A stretch of DNA of 64,000 nucleotides from Lachnospiraceae bacterium (GTDB lineage: Bacteria > Bacillota > Clostridia > Lachnospirales > Lachnospiraceae). The DNA is taken from the NCBI GenBank assembly GCA_017940415.1, contig JAGAYR010000027.1, positions 86,702-150,701 on the forward strand. Reading direction: 5' to 3'. The position numbers and the translations under genes are program-made. Below are positions 8,329 through 18,092 of the stretch, piece by piece (positions within the stretch are counted from its first letter, which is position 1; the number at the start of each line of letters is the position of its first letter). The notes under the pieces were generated by a model that worked only from the letters and a program-made list of their open reading frames with translations, was not told the origin of the DNA and did no database searches.

Positions 8329-10813
8329 CACGCACCTCCTTATTTTCCTCTATTTCAGGCGCATCTCCACCCGGAATCTCCTGCATGGATCCCATGGTGA
8401 CAACCGCAGCAACTTCGCCTCTTACCAGTGCATGCATCTCACCGATGACGGTTCCGTTTATCTGTCCTCTTACAAATCCGTCTACTCTTACTGTTCCGAA
8501 TCCGCGGTTAAGCTTAATGGGAACAGATACTTCGAAGGATGTCTTCTCGATTATCTTCTCACCGACCATAAGGATCTGAGGAAGTACAAACATTACCAGG
8601 ATTATGGATATGGTGGTTCCTCGTCCGAGACACTGACCGATACCGCATATGGTTGCATCTGATGAAAGACGTCCTATGGCAACACCGGACAATACCATCA
8701 TGGATCCCGAAGTGATAATTGTGGGGAATGCGAAATTCAAAGTCTCTATAACGGCTTCTTTTTTACTCATGATCTTACGAAGTTCCGTATATCTGCCGGA
8801 GATAACGATCGCGTAATCGATGTTTGCACCCATCTGAATGGAGCTGACTATCAGGTATCCCATGAAAAAGAGATAAGTATGCTGGATCGTAGGGAATGAG
8901 AAATTGATCCAGATAGCTCCCTGAATTACCAGTATCAGAAGAACAGGCATGCCGGCGGACAGGAATGTGAACAGAAGAACCGCAAGAACCGCCAGTATGG
9001 ACACAACGCTTACAACCATGTTATCGCGTGCGAAGGTCTTCATAAGATCGTACTGGCTGGTGGATTCACCCGCGATCAGTATCTTATCCGCACCGTCATA
9101 ATATCTGCCTGCGATCTGATGCATCTCATCCAGGAATGCAAAAGTCTCATCACCCTCTTCGGGAAGAGTCAGGTACACGAGGATTCTGCTGTATTCCTCA
9201 CCTTGAAGCTGATCTTTGGCCATCTGCATCTGAGCATCGGCTTCCCTCAAGGTATCCATAAGATCGTCATCAAGGGTTACATATCCTTCTTCAACCTCGT
9301 CATACAGGAACATGACAATATCGATGAGAGGGATCTTATATCCGGAAAATCCGTTGATTATCTTGGCGTAATTTTCATCGCCTATGGCGTATGCCATATA
9401 CAGAAGTTCGGACACTTCGTAATCCACATTGAAAAGTTCCGAGAACTCTCTGGCACTGAGAGCATCGGTAAGCATATAACCGTCCATGGCTTCCGTATTA
9501 GCAAGTCCCTGGCAATGATCGACTTCCGGCATGGATTCCAGTGTCTTCATCAGCAGGGCTTCTTTTTCATAATTGCCCGCAGGAACCATCATAGCCACGA
9601 AATTCTTATCGCCGAATGCGGAAGTGATCATTTCATCCGCAATCTGAGTTTCATTTTTGACCGGAGTCTCTATCATGGAATATCCGTATACGTAAGGACA
9701 GTTACTTGAAAGATGGAACGCATATATTACCGCAAGTACAAATATCGGAGGAATGATGATCCTCGTCAGATAATCGAACTTTCCGATAAAAGAAATCTTC
9801 GGAATAAAGCTCTTATGCCTTGTTTTATCCATGGCTTTTCCGAATACAATGATAAGTCCGGGCATAAGCAGGAACACGGACAGGAGTGAGAAGAATATGG
9901 CCTTTATCAGACAGATGGCCATATCCTTACCTATTCCGTACTGCATGAACATCATGGCTATAAGTCCGCCTACGGTTGTGAGTGAACTGGAGCAGATCTC
10001 GGGGATTGCTTTGGAAAGAGCGACGATATCCGCCTCTCTTATGTCCAGAGTCCTGTGTTCTTCTTTGTACCTGTTACAGAAAATGATTGCATAGTCAACG
10101 GACAGAGCCAGCTGCAGGACTATGGTAACGGAATCGGATACAAAAGAGATCGTTCCCAGGAAGAAGTTTGTTCCCGCGGCAAGAACCGCTGAAGCGCCGA
10201 AAGTAAGGAGCAGCACGGGAACTTCCGCATATGTCGATGATGTAAAGATGAGCACGGAGAGAACAACCACAACAACCAGAGCAGATACTACCTTCATTTC
10301 CTGTGCGATTATCTCCGCTGCCTGGTCGCCCATGGAGGTGCTGACATAGATATCGTATCCCGAGAGTTCCTCCTTGATCTCATCAAGACCTTCAAGGCAT
10401 CTCTCATCATCTTCGGGATATGCAAAAGTAATATCATACAGCGCGGAGAAATCATTATAATGATCCGATCCGTCGCCGAATGATACCATCGTTACATCAT
10501 CACGCGCATCAATTATGTCATATATATCTTCTGCTTCATCATAGGTGATGTTTGTCACCATGAGCGAAGCGCTTCCGTATGTGATGAACTGATCATCCAT
10601 CAAGTCCAGCGCCCTGCGGGTTTCGGTGGTATCGGGCAGATAAGCGGCCAGATCATTTTCTACTTTGACCCACTTTGAAGCTATGGCACTGAAGATAAGT
10701 GCAATTCCTATCAAAAGAAAGAACAGGTTCCTTCTGTCTACTATAAATGTGGCAACTTTCAACATGAATGAGTTGTCGGTTTCTTCTTTTCGTTTGTTTT
10801 TCGTATTATCCAA
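8318..10813 (-). CDS. RND/MMPL-family exporter
   Basis: 831 residues, two homologous halves each with one N-terminal membrane helix, a large exoplasmic loop and a block of helices. The proton-relay motif typical of MMPL proteins appears twice (ALSVDYAIIFCNRY and GANIDYAIVISGRY). Such proteins export lipids, peptides or other hydrophobic substrates using the proton gradient. After the last helix the protein carries an unusual C-terminal tail of about 70 residues with short repeating strands (VRVDGFVRGQINGTVIGE) and an acidic end. The start is TTG, preceded by a strong SD GGAGGTG. It is the first gene of the pair and overlaps the GLUG protein gene. The substrate is not known. Confidence 0.9.
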   Translation of the reverse strand: MDNTKNKRKEETDNSFMLKVATFIVDRRNLFFLLIGIALIFSAIASKWVKVENDLAAYLPDTTETRRALDLMDDQFITYGSASLMVTNITYDEAEDIYDIIDARDDVTMVSFGDGSDHYNDFSALYDITFAYPEDDERCLEGLDEIKEELSGYDIYVSTSMGDQAAEIIAQEMKVVSALVVVVVLSVLIFTSSTYAEVPVLLLTFGASAVLAAGTNFFLGTISFVSDSVTIVLQLALSVDYAIIFCNRYKEEHRTLDIREADIVALSKAIPEICSSSLTTVGGLIAMMFMQYGIGKDMAICLIKAIFFSLLSVFLLMPGLIIVFGKAMDKTRHKSFIPKISFIGKFDYLTRIIIPPIFVLAVIYAFHLSSNCPYVYGYSMIETPVKNETQIADEMITSAFGDKNFVAMMVPAGNYEKEALLMKTLESMPEVDHCQGLANTEAMDGYMLTDALSAREFSELFNVDYEVSELLYMAYAIGDENYAKIINGFSGYKIPLIDIVMFLYDEVEEGYVTLDDDLMDTLREADAQMQMAKDQLQGEEYSRILVYLTLPEEGDETFAFLDEMHQIAGRYYDGADKILIAGESTSQYDLMKTFARDNMVVSVVSILAVLAVLLFTFLSAGMPVLLILVIQGAIWINFSFPTIQHTYLFFMGYLIVSSIQMGANIDYAIVISGRYTELRKIMSKKEAVIETLNFAFPTIITSGSMMVLSGVAIGRLSSDATICGIGQCLGRGTTISIILVMFVLPQILMVGEKIIEKTSFEVSVPIKLNRGFGTVRVDGFVRGQINGTVIGEMHALVRGEVAAVVTMGSMQEIPGGDAPEIEENKEVRDEK

Positions 10814-10857
10814 CCCTTCACCTCCGAATTCGTTTCCAAATCCCTTAAAAGCACATA

Positions 10858-10895
10858 AACCGCAGACGTCCCCTGCATTTAGGAACTTCTGCGGT
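10858..10895 (-). other. Structured 5' leader hairpin of exporter mRNA
   Basis: In the minus-strand RNA, ACCGCAGA pairs with UCUGCGGU (8 bp) around an inner CCU/AGG stem and internal loops. There is no strong U-run after it, so it is not an evident terminator. I do not match it to a known riboswitch class. Confidence 0.45.
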
Positions 10896-10919
10896 CAATA
10901 ATTCTTATATCGAAACCGT

Positions 10920-10928
10920 ATTATACCA
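10920..10928 (-). promoter_or_regulatory. Extended -10 promoter for exporter operon
   Basis: Minus strand TGG-TATAAT (TATAAT at 10920-10925 with the TGN extension at 10926-10928). No convincing -35 box is found 16-18 nt upstream, which fits an extended -10 promoter. The resulting leader is about 100 nt and holds the hairpin at 10858-10895. Confidence 0.55.
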
Positions 10929-10971
10929 CTCTCTATAAATAATGCTCGTGAAAAAGTGAAATTTTAGAAAA

Positions 10972-11010
10972 ATAAAAGATTTGCCGAAGCATTGGAATAC
11001 TCCGGCAAAT
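10972..11010 (-). terminator. Terminator after rlmI operon
   Basis: ATTTGCCG and CGGCAAAT arms (10979-10986, 11003-11010) form a hairpin followed on minus by CUUUUAUUUUU. It lies 8 nt after the rlmI stop. Confidence 0.75.
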
Positions 11011-11017
11011 TTTAATA

Positions 11018-12214
11018 TCAATATTCTTCAAATACCTGATAGATAAAAAACTTCAGATAAAGCGATTCCGGGCATCCCATCAGATAAGGATGATCCGGTG
11101 ACTGAAGTCTGTATTCTACCTGACGAAGCCTCTTTCTGGCTCCCTTTGCAGCCTCCAGAATTGTCTTTTCCAGAAGCTCCGGTTCCATAAAATGCGAACA
11201 TGAACAGGTGCATAAAAAACCGCCGGGTCTTACAAGCTTCATTCCGCGGGTATTTATCTCACGGTATCCCTTAATGGCGTTTTTGACAGCAGATCTTGTT
11301 TTGGTAAATGCGGGGGGATCAAGGATCACCACATCATAGCTTTCTCCCTTTGCCACAAGCTCCGGCAAAAGATCGAACACATCCGCAGTCATGAACTTTA
11401 CTCTGTCGGACAAACCGTTGAGCTCCGCATTTTCTCTTGCCTGATTTACCGCAAGATCGGACGCATCGACTCCCAAAACGCTTTCAGCCCCGGCCAGACC
11501 TGCATTGAGCGCAAAGGATCCGGTATGTGTAAAGCAGTCCAGAACCTTCTTGCCCTTGCAAAGTTTTGCGGCAGCCGCCCTGTTATATTTCTGATCCAGG
11601 AAAAATCCGGTCTTCTGACCTTCCTCGATATTTACCTTGTACTTAACTCCGTTTTCGGTAATGACAACATTCGTGTCGAAGGGCTCACCTATGAATCCTT
11701 TTACCTTCTCAAGCCCCTCCAGCTTTCTTACGGAAGCATCGCTTCTTTCATAAATGCCCCTGATCTTAATGCCGTCCTCTTCAAGAACCTTCTTCACCAG
11801 ATTGCAGATAACTTCCTTGTGCCTCTCCATTCCGAGGGTTTCACATTCGCACACCAGCACGTCTTCGAACTTATCAACCACAAGTCCCGGCACATAATCC
11901 GCTTCCGAGAAAAGAATACGGCAACTTGAAGTATCCACAACGGACTTTCTGTATTCCCAGGCATCACGTACTCTTTTTTCCCAGAAAGCCTGATCGATCT
12001 CATCGTCATGGTATCTTTCAAGCATTCTGATGCGGATCGTACTGTTGGGATTAATATATCCTTTTCCCAGTTTATATCCGTCAAAATCATGAACGTTTAC
12101 GATATCTCCGGGTTCATACTCTCCGGATACATTCTCTATTTCATTGTCATATATCCACTGGCCGCCGCTTTTTAAATATCTGCCGCCGCCCTTTTTAAGT
12201 GTAACTTCAGCCAT
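11018..12214 (-). CDS. rlmI: Class I 23S rRNA (cytosine-C5) methyltransferase, RlmI type
   Basis: 398 residues. An N-terminal PUA domain (residues about 3-75, GGGRYLKSGGQWIYDNEI) is followed by an EEHI-like domain and a Rossmann SAM-binding fold: motif I VLDCFTHTGSFALNAG, motif II VDASDLAV, and the catalytic loop VVILDPPAFTK, with a second cysteine loop CSCSHFM. Members of this family (COG1092) methylate C1962 of 23S rRNA in E. coli. The ATG shares one base with the GNAT stop (TAATG overlap), so the two are translationally coupled. Whether the target base is the same here is inferred from family membership. Confidence 0.9.
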   Translation of the reverse strand: MAEVTLKKGGGRYLKSGGQWIYDNEIENVSGEYEPGDIVNVHDFDGYKLGKGYINPNSTIRIRMLERYHDDEIDQAFWEKRVRDAWEYRKSVVDTSSCRILFSEADYVPGLVVDKFEDVLVCECETLGMERHKEVICNLVKKVLEEDGIKIRGIYERSDASVRKLEGLEKVKGFIGEPFDTNVVITENGVKYKVNIEEGQKTGFFLDQKYNRAAAAKLCKGKKVLDCFTHTGSFALNAGLAGAESVLGVDASDLAVNQARENAELNGLSDRVKFMTADVFDLLPELVAKGESYDVVILDPPAFTKTRSAVKNAIKGYREINTRGMKLVRPGGFLCTCSCSHFMEPELLEKTILEAAKGARKRLRQVEYRLQSPDHPYLMGCPESLYLKFFIYQVFEEY

Positions 12215-12684
12215 TATAATCTCATTTCCATAACAGTCTTAAGGGGTTCAAATCCCAGTGCATCATAGAATGCCCTTGCACCCGTATTGAATTCCCACAC
12301 ATTAAGAGTTATTCTCCGGTATCCTTTTTCTTTAGCGTACTCTTTTACATGCTCGCACAGGATTCTTCCCACATGATGTCCGCGATATTTTTCATCCACA
12401 CACAGATCGTCGATGTATAACATCTTATCGGGATTGGTGGAATGATTTCCCTCATAGGTCTTATCCATGCAAAAAGCATATCCCATGATCACGCCGTCAT
12501 CATCCGTGCACACAAAGATAATCGTATCGTCGCTTTCGATAAGTGCTTTCAGTTCATCGGCAGTATATTTCTTTTTACCCGGGATGAACAGGTCGGGACG
12601 AGCCTTTGCATGAACGTCATGAACCTGATATAGGATCTCTTCCAAACGGGGGATGTCTTTTATCTCAGCCCTTCTTACCACCAT
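12214..12684 (-). CDS. GNAT N-acetyltransferase
   Basis: 156 residues with the GNAT fold: an N-terminal strand-helix (VVRRAEIKDIPRLEEILYQVHDVH), a beta-4 strand YIDDLCVDEKYRGHHVGRILCEHV containing the acetyl-CoA pyrophosphate loop R/Q-x-x-G-x-G/A as YRGHHVG, and the C-terminal NVWEFNTGARAFYDALGFEP. It transfers an acetyl group from acetyl-CoA to an unknown amine. SD AAGGAG lies 10 nt before ATG. It overlaps the LysR gene by 20 nt and rlmI by 1 nt, so lysR-GNAT-rlmI is one transcription unit. Confidence 0.88.
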   Translation of the reverse strand: MVVRRAEIKDIPRLEEILYQVHDVHAKARPDLFIPGKKKYTADELKALIESDDTIIFVCTDDDGVIMGYAFCMDKTYEGNHSTNPDKMLYIDDLCVDEKYRGHHVGRILCEHVKEYAKEKGYRRITLNVWEFNTGARAFYDALGFEPLKTVMEMRL

Positions 12685-13573
12685 ATTTTTTCATCTCCTT
12701 TATAAAGATCTTGGCAATGTCGCTAAGCTTTGCATCACTTCTCTTTATATAGCCGATATGCATTACCTCATCACTCTCGAGAGGAATTGCCGCATATCCG
12801 GTGCCGTTCAGCTGCTTGCAGATGACACCGCTGCAAAGAGTATAAGCATTGAGAAGTGTCATCATGTTAAGAGCCGTAGCTCTGTCGTTAACGTGGATCA
12901 GCTTCTTATAGGGATATGTACTGAGAACTTCCTCCGCATAGTAGAAGGAATTCTTTTCACCCTGATCGAAGGAAAGACAAGGATACTCGTCCAGTTCCTT
13001 AAAAGAGATCTTTTTCTTCTTGGCAAGGGGATGATCCGCACTCAGGTACACATAGGTATTACATGAAAAGAGTTCGGTAAATACCAGATTATTCTCTGAA
13101 AGATCGTTCTGAAGGATTCTCTCGTTGAAATCATTCAGGTAGAGAATTCCCAGTTCACTTCTCATGTTCTTTACATTCGAAATAACTTCGTGGGTTCTGG
13201 TCTCATATATAGCGAAATCATATTCATCGATACCTGCCTTGAGTACCGCATTTGAGAAGGCCTCAACCGCAAAGGTATAATGCTGTGCGGAAACATAGAA
13301 CTTCTTCTCGGGATCGTTTCTTCCGTGATAATGATCTTCCATCAAAGCATACTGATCGAGGATCTGTCTGACATATCCCAGGAATTCACTTCCTTCGGGA
13401 GTAAGCTCGATACCCTTGTTGCTTCTTCTGAAGATGGTTATGTCTATCTCATCCTCAAGATCCTTGATGGATGCTGAAAGGCTGGGCTGTGACATGAACA
13501 GATTCTTGGCCGCTTCGTTCATGGAACCGCGCTCTGCTATCTCTATCACATATCTCATCTGTTGAAGTGTCAT
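12665..13573 (-). CDS. LysR-family transcriptional regulator
   Basis: 302 residues. The N-terminal winged helix-turn-helix is typical (MTLQQMRYVIEIAERGSMNEAAKNLFMSQPSLS is the region 1-33; recognition helix QPSLSASIKDLEDEI). Residues about 90-295 form the periplasmic-binding-like effector domain (FYVSAQHYTFAVEAF, GILYLNDFNERIL). LysR proteins bind DNA as tetramers and respond to a small molecule; the ligand is not evident. It overlaps the upstream exoprotein gene by 4 nt (ATGA). LysR genes often control a divergent neighbour, but here the divergent gene lies one gene further upstream. Confidence 0.92.
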   Translation of the reverse strand: MTLQQMRYVIEIAERGSMNEAAKNLFMSQPSLSASIKDLEDEIDITIFRRSNKGIELTPEGSEFLGYVRQILDQYALMEDHYHGRNDPEKKFYVSAQHYTFAVEAFSNAVLKAGIDEYDFAIYETRTHEVISNVKNMRSELGILYLNDFNERILQNDLSENNLVFTELFSCNTYVYLSADHPLAKKKKISFKELDEYPCLSFDQGEKNSFYYAEEVLSTYPYKKLIHVNDRATALNMMTLLNAYTLCSGVICKQLNGTGYAAIPLESDEVMHIGYIKRSDAKLSDIAKIFIKEMKKYGGKKG

Positions 13574-14178
13574 GACTTTTGTTCCTCCGATGATTTACGT
13601 CCGAACAAATCTTTATTTGAAAATACCGATGCCAATGCGATCAGCAATGCAATACACAGCTTGGTTGACATTTTATGAGAAAATCCGGTGGAAAGAATAT
13701 TTACACCCTCAGGCCCGAACACAACAAAGGGATCATCGGGAGTTGTGGTTGCGCATACTTTTTCTCTGGAAGCTATGGTATCAAGGTTCATCCCGTTTAC
13801 CATAAGATAATCGTCAGAGTTGAATAACTCGGGTACAGAGATTCTCTTTTTGACTATACCGCCGGAACTTACGCTCACACCATCAATGACTGCCATGTCA
13901 TCCGCAGGGGGATAATCAAGGCGGATTCCCGTGATACTTCCTTCTAAAGATGCATCCAATATGAACGTGATATTTCCCGTGCGTTCATCATATGTAGAAT
14001 CCACATGCTGTGCATCCGAGAAATTCGGATCAGTCACAGTAGCATAATAAATCCTGTATCCGTCGGTACTTCCTTCGCAGATGTGAAATCTCAGATAAAG
14101 ATCATCCGCAGGTAACGGAATCAGGATTATCGCCAGCATACATATGCATGTTATGATGGTTTTTGTAAAGCCCTTCAT
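13570..14178 (-). CDS. Membrane-anchored extracytoplasmic protein, unknown
   Basis: Using the ATG at 14178 the protein has 202 residues: a signal-like N-terminus (MKGFTKTIITCICMLAIILI), an extracytoplasmic domain rich in strands and aromatic residues (LYLRFHICEGSTDGYRIYYA), and a C-terminal hydrophobic helix (LCIALLIALASVFS) before a basic tail. The longer reading frame would start with TTG at 14238 and puts 20 polar residues before the signal segment, which is less likely. The SD is weak (GGGTAAACC). It overlaps lysR by 4 nt. Its divergent neighbour is a polytopic membrane protein, and the two may work together in glycan or surface assembly; this is inference only. Confidence 0.65.
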   Translation of the reverse strand: MKGFTKTIITCICMLAIILIPLPADDLYLRFHICEGSTDGYRIYYATVTDPNFSDAQHVDSTYDERTGNITFILDASLEGSITGIRLDYPPADDMAVIDGVSVSSGGIVKKRISVPELFNSDDYLMVNGMNLDTIASREKVCATTTPDDPFVVFGPEGVNILSTGFSHKMSTKLCIALLIALASVFSNKDLFGRKSSEEQKS

Positions 14179-14270
14179 TGGTTTACCCGTCCGAAAAACT
14201 GTGATAACATAATGGTTGTCGCTGTTTGAACCTATCAAATGATATCATAACGCATTAATTCTAGGCAAAC

Positions 14271-15551
14271 ATGAATCCTTCAATAACAGGCAAAAACACA
14301 AGGTCTTTATCTGACTGTCTTCCCATATTCGGATTTGCTCTCGCTTTATGCTATTTCATGTACGGAGTGGCTATCCGCGAACTCCCGAGAGACCTGTCCG
14401 ACTACAGCGGTCACGTGTATGTTTATATCGCTACATTCACAGGGGAGAGCGCCCTTAAAGGCTGGATGATGTCCCCTTATTATCTCTGGCACGCAGTTGT
14501 TCTGTTCTTCAAAACAGTACTGAAACTTCCAATAGAAGTCTCCGCTGCCGCATCAAGCTGTATCTTTTACCTTGCATCTTATTTCGTAACCGTATTCATG
14601 ACGGAAAAATGGGGATCACATAAGGGCTTATCGTTCTCCGCTTCTTTCACAGGTTTCTTTTCATTTGCACTTACAATGATCCAGCCCATATGGCTATCCT
14701 ATCTGGATGCGGGTGCATCAAGATCCGTGGGAGTCTTTTCTTTTAATCCCCTCTACAGTCCCACCCACATGGCTGCAAGGCCTTTTGCACTTTTATGCTT
14801 CATGCTGATGATCGACCTGATGGAACTTGCCCGTGAACGCGAATCGTTTTTCTTTGGCCTTGGCCGCATAAAAACTCTGGTGGTTCTGTCGATACTACTA
14901 TTCATATCTGCAGCTGCCAAACCCGTATTTGCGGAAATGTTCATCCCGGCTGTGGGAATAATGATGCTTACCGAGTGCGTTGTCTCTTTTGTACGTAATA
15001 AAGAATGCGGAAGAAAATATCTTAAAGAATTCCTGCTACCCGCATTTTGTGCGGCAGTTCCAACCATAGTATTCATCCTGGCCATGTTCTTCCTGTTCAT
15101 AAATATGGGCGGAAGTTACACGGATACGGAAGGTGTTGTGATAACTCCCTTCCTGCAGGTCTGGTCGATATATTCCGAAAACATTCCTCTGTCCATGCTC
15201 TTCATGATGAGCTTCCCCATATACATACTCATCATCGACAGTAAAAATTTCCTCAGATCCGGCATAGGAAAGCTTGGAACCGTCTCATTTATCATCGGAT
15301 TTCTGGAAGCTGCTTTCCTGGGAGAAGGCGGAGACAAACTGGGGCACGGCAATTTTATATGGCCCATGATGTTCGGAATACTGCTCCTTTGGGCATCCGC
15401 AATGCTCCACTTCCTGACCATGGAGAAAAAGGCAGACTCCAAATTCACGAGATTTCTCATCTGTATCGGATGGATCCTCATTCTGATCCATGTCCACTAC
15501 GGATTCCAGTACCTGTTCGAAGTATTCGGATGGGACTTAATGATATTTTGA
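14271..15551 (+). CDS. Polytopic membrane protein, unknown (GT-C-like topology)
   Basis: 426 residues with about 10-11 membrane helices. After the first helix comes a short acidic exoplasmic loop (RELPRDLSDYSGHVYVY) that resembles the first loop of GT-C-type membrane glycosyltransferases, where an Asp is catalytic; this likeness is my inference. No soluble domain is present. It is one of only two protein genes on the plus strand and is divergent from the anchored exoprotein gene 93 nt away. The SD is poor (AGGCAAAC before ATG). It ends at the bidirectional terminator at 15571-15600. Confidence 0.7.
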   Translation: MNPSITGKNTRSLSDCLPIFGFALALCYFMYGVAIRELPRDLSDYSGHVYVYIATFTGESALKGWMMSPYYLWHAVVLFFKTVLKLPIEVSAAASSCIFYLASYFVTVFMTEKWGSHKGLSFSASFTGFFSFALTMIQPIWLSYLDAGASRSVGVFSFNPLYSPTHMAARPFALLCFMLMIDLMELARERESFFFGLGRIKTLVVLSILLFISAAAKPVFAEMFIPAVGIMMLTECVVSFVRNKECGRKYLKEFLLPAFCAAVPTIVFILAMFFLFINMGGSYTDTEGVVITPFLQVWSIYSENIPLSMLFMMSFPIYILIIDSKNFLRSGIGKLGTVSFIIGFLEAAFLGEGGDKLGHGNFIWPMMFGILLLWASAMLHFLTMEKKADSKFTRFLICIGWILILIHVHYGFQYLFEVFGWDLMIF

Positions 15552-15570
15552 CAGATCATAAAACAGATAA

Positions 15571-15600
15571 AAAACCCGCAGGCTTACACCTGCGGGTTTT
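15571..15600. terminator. Bidirectional terminator
   Basis: A perfect 12-bp stem AAAACCCGCAGG / CCTGCGGGTTTT with a 6-nt loop lies between the convergent plus-strand membrane gene and the minus-strand phosphorylase. It has A/T runs on both sides and can serve both strands. Confidence 0.88.
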
Positions 15601-15617
15601 AATTATTTAAGCTTTGA

Positions 15618-18056
15618 TCATCCCATTACAACTTCAACCTTAACGGTCTTCTTGGATGCATCGTAAGGGATTACGGTTCCGTCTACCTTGACGCCGTCAA
15701 CGATAAGCTCCTTAACGCCCTTCTGTGCGCCGTTCTGCTTAACGCTGATATCATACTCAACACCTCTGTAAACTCTCTTTACACTGAAATCACCGAAATC
15801 AGCGGGTACACAGGGATCAACGGAAAGTCCCTTGAGAGTGGGATATACTCCGAGGATGTACTGAGAGATATTTACGAATGTCCATGCTGCGGTACCGGTG
15901 AGCCAGCTGTTCTTGCCTTCGCCGTGGAACTTCGCATCTGCACCTGCTACCATCTGGCAGTAGATGTAAGGCTCGGTTCTGTGAATCTCACTGATCTCTT
16001 CGGTATATGCGGGACAGGTCTTCTTATAAACTTCGAATGCTCTGTCTCCTCTTCCGATAACAGTCTCTGCGATGGAAACCCAGGGATTGTTGTGGCAGAA
16101 GATACCTGCGTTCTCTTTGTACCCGGGAGGATATGAAGAAACCTCACCAAGTTCTTCGTGATAAACGGTATATGCGGGCTGAAGGATCATGACACCGTAC
16201 TTGGTATCAAGATGTTCCTTAACGGAATCGAGAGCTTTCTGAGCCTGTCCGGATTCCTTACCTACGCCTGCAAGTACGCAGAAGCCCTGAGGCTCGATGA
16301 AGATCTTTCCTTCTTCGCACTCTTTGCTTCCTACCTTGTTTCCGTAAGAATCATATGCTCTGACGAACCATTCTCCGTCCCAACCTGCATTGGAATCAAG
16401 AAGGATCTCATTCATCTCGGCAACGGATGCACGAACCTTGGCAGCCTCATCGGTAAGTCCCTTGAGGTCGCAGAGATCGGCATACTCATTACCGTACTTA
16501 ACAAACATACCGCCGATGAATACTGACTCGGCAACGGGTCCTTCGCTGGGCCCGAAGGTCTGGAAGGATTCACCGGGCTGGGTTGAGTGGCAGTTAAGAT
16601 TCAGGCAGTCATTCCAATCGGCTCTTCCGATGAGAGGAAGTCTGTGAGATCCTCTGTGGGTATCGACATAGCCGAAGGATCTGCGAAGGTGCTCCATAAG
16701 AGTCTGAGCAACCGATGCATCGTTATCGAAAGGAACCATCTCATCGAGAATGGTAGCATCGCCGGTCTCTCTGATATACGCGCTGGTTCCTGCAATGAGC
16801 CAAAGAGGATCGTCACCGAATCCGGATCCGATATCGGAGTTACCCTTCTTGGTAAGAGGCTGGTACTGGTGATAAGCACGTCCGTCCTCGAACTGGGTTG
16901 AAGCGATATCGATGATTCTTTCTCTTGCTCTGTCGGGAATAAGATGTACGAATCCGAGAAGATCCTGGCAGGAATCTCTGAATCCCATTCCTCTTCCGAT
17001 ACCTGACTCGTAGTATGATGCGGATCTGGACATGTTGAAAGTAACCATGCACTGGTACTGGTTCCAGATATTAACCATACGATTTACCTTATCGTTGGAA
17101 GAATCAACGGTGTAGATGTTAAGAAGCTTGTCCCACTGATCGTTAAGTTCTGCAAATGCTGCATCAACCTTAGCGTCGGTGTCATATTTTGCAAGGAGAG
17201 CCTCAGCGGGCTTCTTGTTGATAACGTTGTGAGCTTCCCACTTGTCCTCTACGGGATTCTCGATGTATCCGAGTACGAATACATAAGACTTGCTCTCGCC
17301 GGGCTTAAGGGTTACATCAAGCTGGTGAGCAGCAATGGGGCTCCATCCTGAAGCCATGGAATTGGTGAGCTTTCCGTTAAGAACAGCTTCGGGATTTGAT
17401 GCATAGTGATACAGTCCGAGGAAAGAATCTCTTGCGGTATCAAATGCGGTGATGGGAGCATTTACGGAGTAAACAGCGTAGTGATTTCTGCGCTCTCTGT
17501 ACTCGGTCTTGTGATAGATTGCGGATCCCTTTACTTCAACTTCGCCGGTAGAGAAGTTTCTCTGGAAGTTTCTGCTGTCATCGTCCGCATTCCAAAGGCA
17601 CCACTCAACATATGAGAAGATGCTGATATTCTTTTCTTCGGAGGAGTCATTGGTAACAACAAGTTTGGAAACTTCGCAGTTGTCGTTAACGGGAACGAAA
17701 GTGAGAACATCAGCTCTTACGCCGTTCTTAACGCCCTTGAACTTGCTGTATCCGATTCCGTGACGGCACTCATACTCATCAAGATCGGTCTGGGTAGGCT
17801 TCCAGCCGGGATTCCATACGGTATCTCCGTCCTTGATGTAGAAATACTTTCCGTTGATGTCCATGGGAACATCATTGTAACGATATCTCGTGATTCTGAG
17901 GAGCTTAGCATCCTTGTAGAAGGTATAGCCTCCGCAGGTGTTAGAGATCAGTGTGAAGAATTCCTTGCTCCCAAGATAGTTGATCCAGGGCAGAGGAGTC
18001 TTCGGGGTCTCAATGACATACTCTCTGTGCTCGTCATCAAAATGTCCGAATTTCAT
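15618..18056 (-). CDS. Cellobiose phosphorylase (GH94)
   Basis: 812 residues, the usual size for cytoplasmic cellobiose phosphorylase, which splits cellobiose with phosphate into glucose 1-phosphate and glucose. The N-terminal beta-sandwich begins [15 protein letters not shown] and includes [14 protein letters not shown]; the (alpha/alpha)6 barrel holds [16 protein letters not shown] and the catalytic acid loop [20 protein letters not shown], in which the Asp of DWND is the expected general acid. [14 protein letters not shown] and [12 protein letters not shown] are further family motifs. A strong SD (AAGGAGAAG) precedes the ATG. Codon use is highly biased, as in dnaK and thrS, suggesting high expression. 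The upstream lacI gene is the obvious regulator. Cellodextrin phosphorylase is a less likely alternative because of the length. Confidence 0.9.
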   Translation of the reverse strand: MKFGHFDDEHREYVIETPKTPLPWINYLGSKEFFTLISNTCGGYTFYKDAKLLRITRYRYNDVPMDINGKYFYIKDGDTVWNPGWKPTQTDLDEYECRHGIGYSKFKGVKNGVRADVLTFVPVNDNCEVSKLVVTNDSSEEKNISIFSYVEWCLWNADDDSRNFQRNFSTGEVEVKGSAIYHKTEYRERRNHYAVYSVNAPITAFDTARDSFLGLYHYASNPEAVLNGKLTNSMASGWSPIAAHQLDVTLKPGESKSYVFVLGYIENPVEDKWEAHNVINKKPAEALLAKYDTDAKVDAAFAELNDQWDKLLNIYTVDSSNDKVNRMVNIWNQYQCMVTFNMSRSASYYESGIGRGMGFRDSCQDLLGFVHLIPDRARERIIDIASTQFEDGRAYHQYQPLTKKGNSDIGSGFGDDPLWLIAGTSAYIRETGDATILDEMVPFDNDASVAQTLMEHLRRSFGYVDTHRGSHRLPLIGRADWNDCLNLNCHSTQPGESFQTFGPSEGPVAESVFIGGMFVKYGNEYADLCDLKGLTDEAAKVRASVAEMNEILLDSNAGWDGEWFVRAYDSYGNKVGSKECEEGKIFIEPQGFCVLAGVGKESGQAQKALDSVKEHLDTKYGVMILQPAYTVYHEELGEVSSYPPGYKENAGIFCHNNPWVSIAETVIGRGDRAFEVYKKTCPAYTEEISEIHRTEPYIYCQMVAGADAKFHGEGKNSWLTGTAAWTFVNISQYILGVYPTLKGLSVDPCVPADFGDFSVKRVYRGVEYDISVKQNGAQKGVKELIVDGVKVDGTVIPYDASKKTVKVEVVMG

Positions 18057-18092
18057 GTTGACTTCTCCTTAAGTGTTTATTTATTGGTTACA

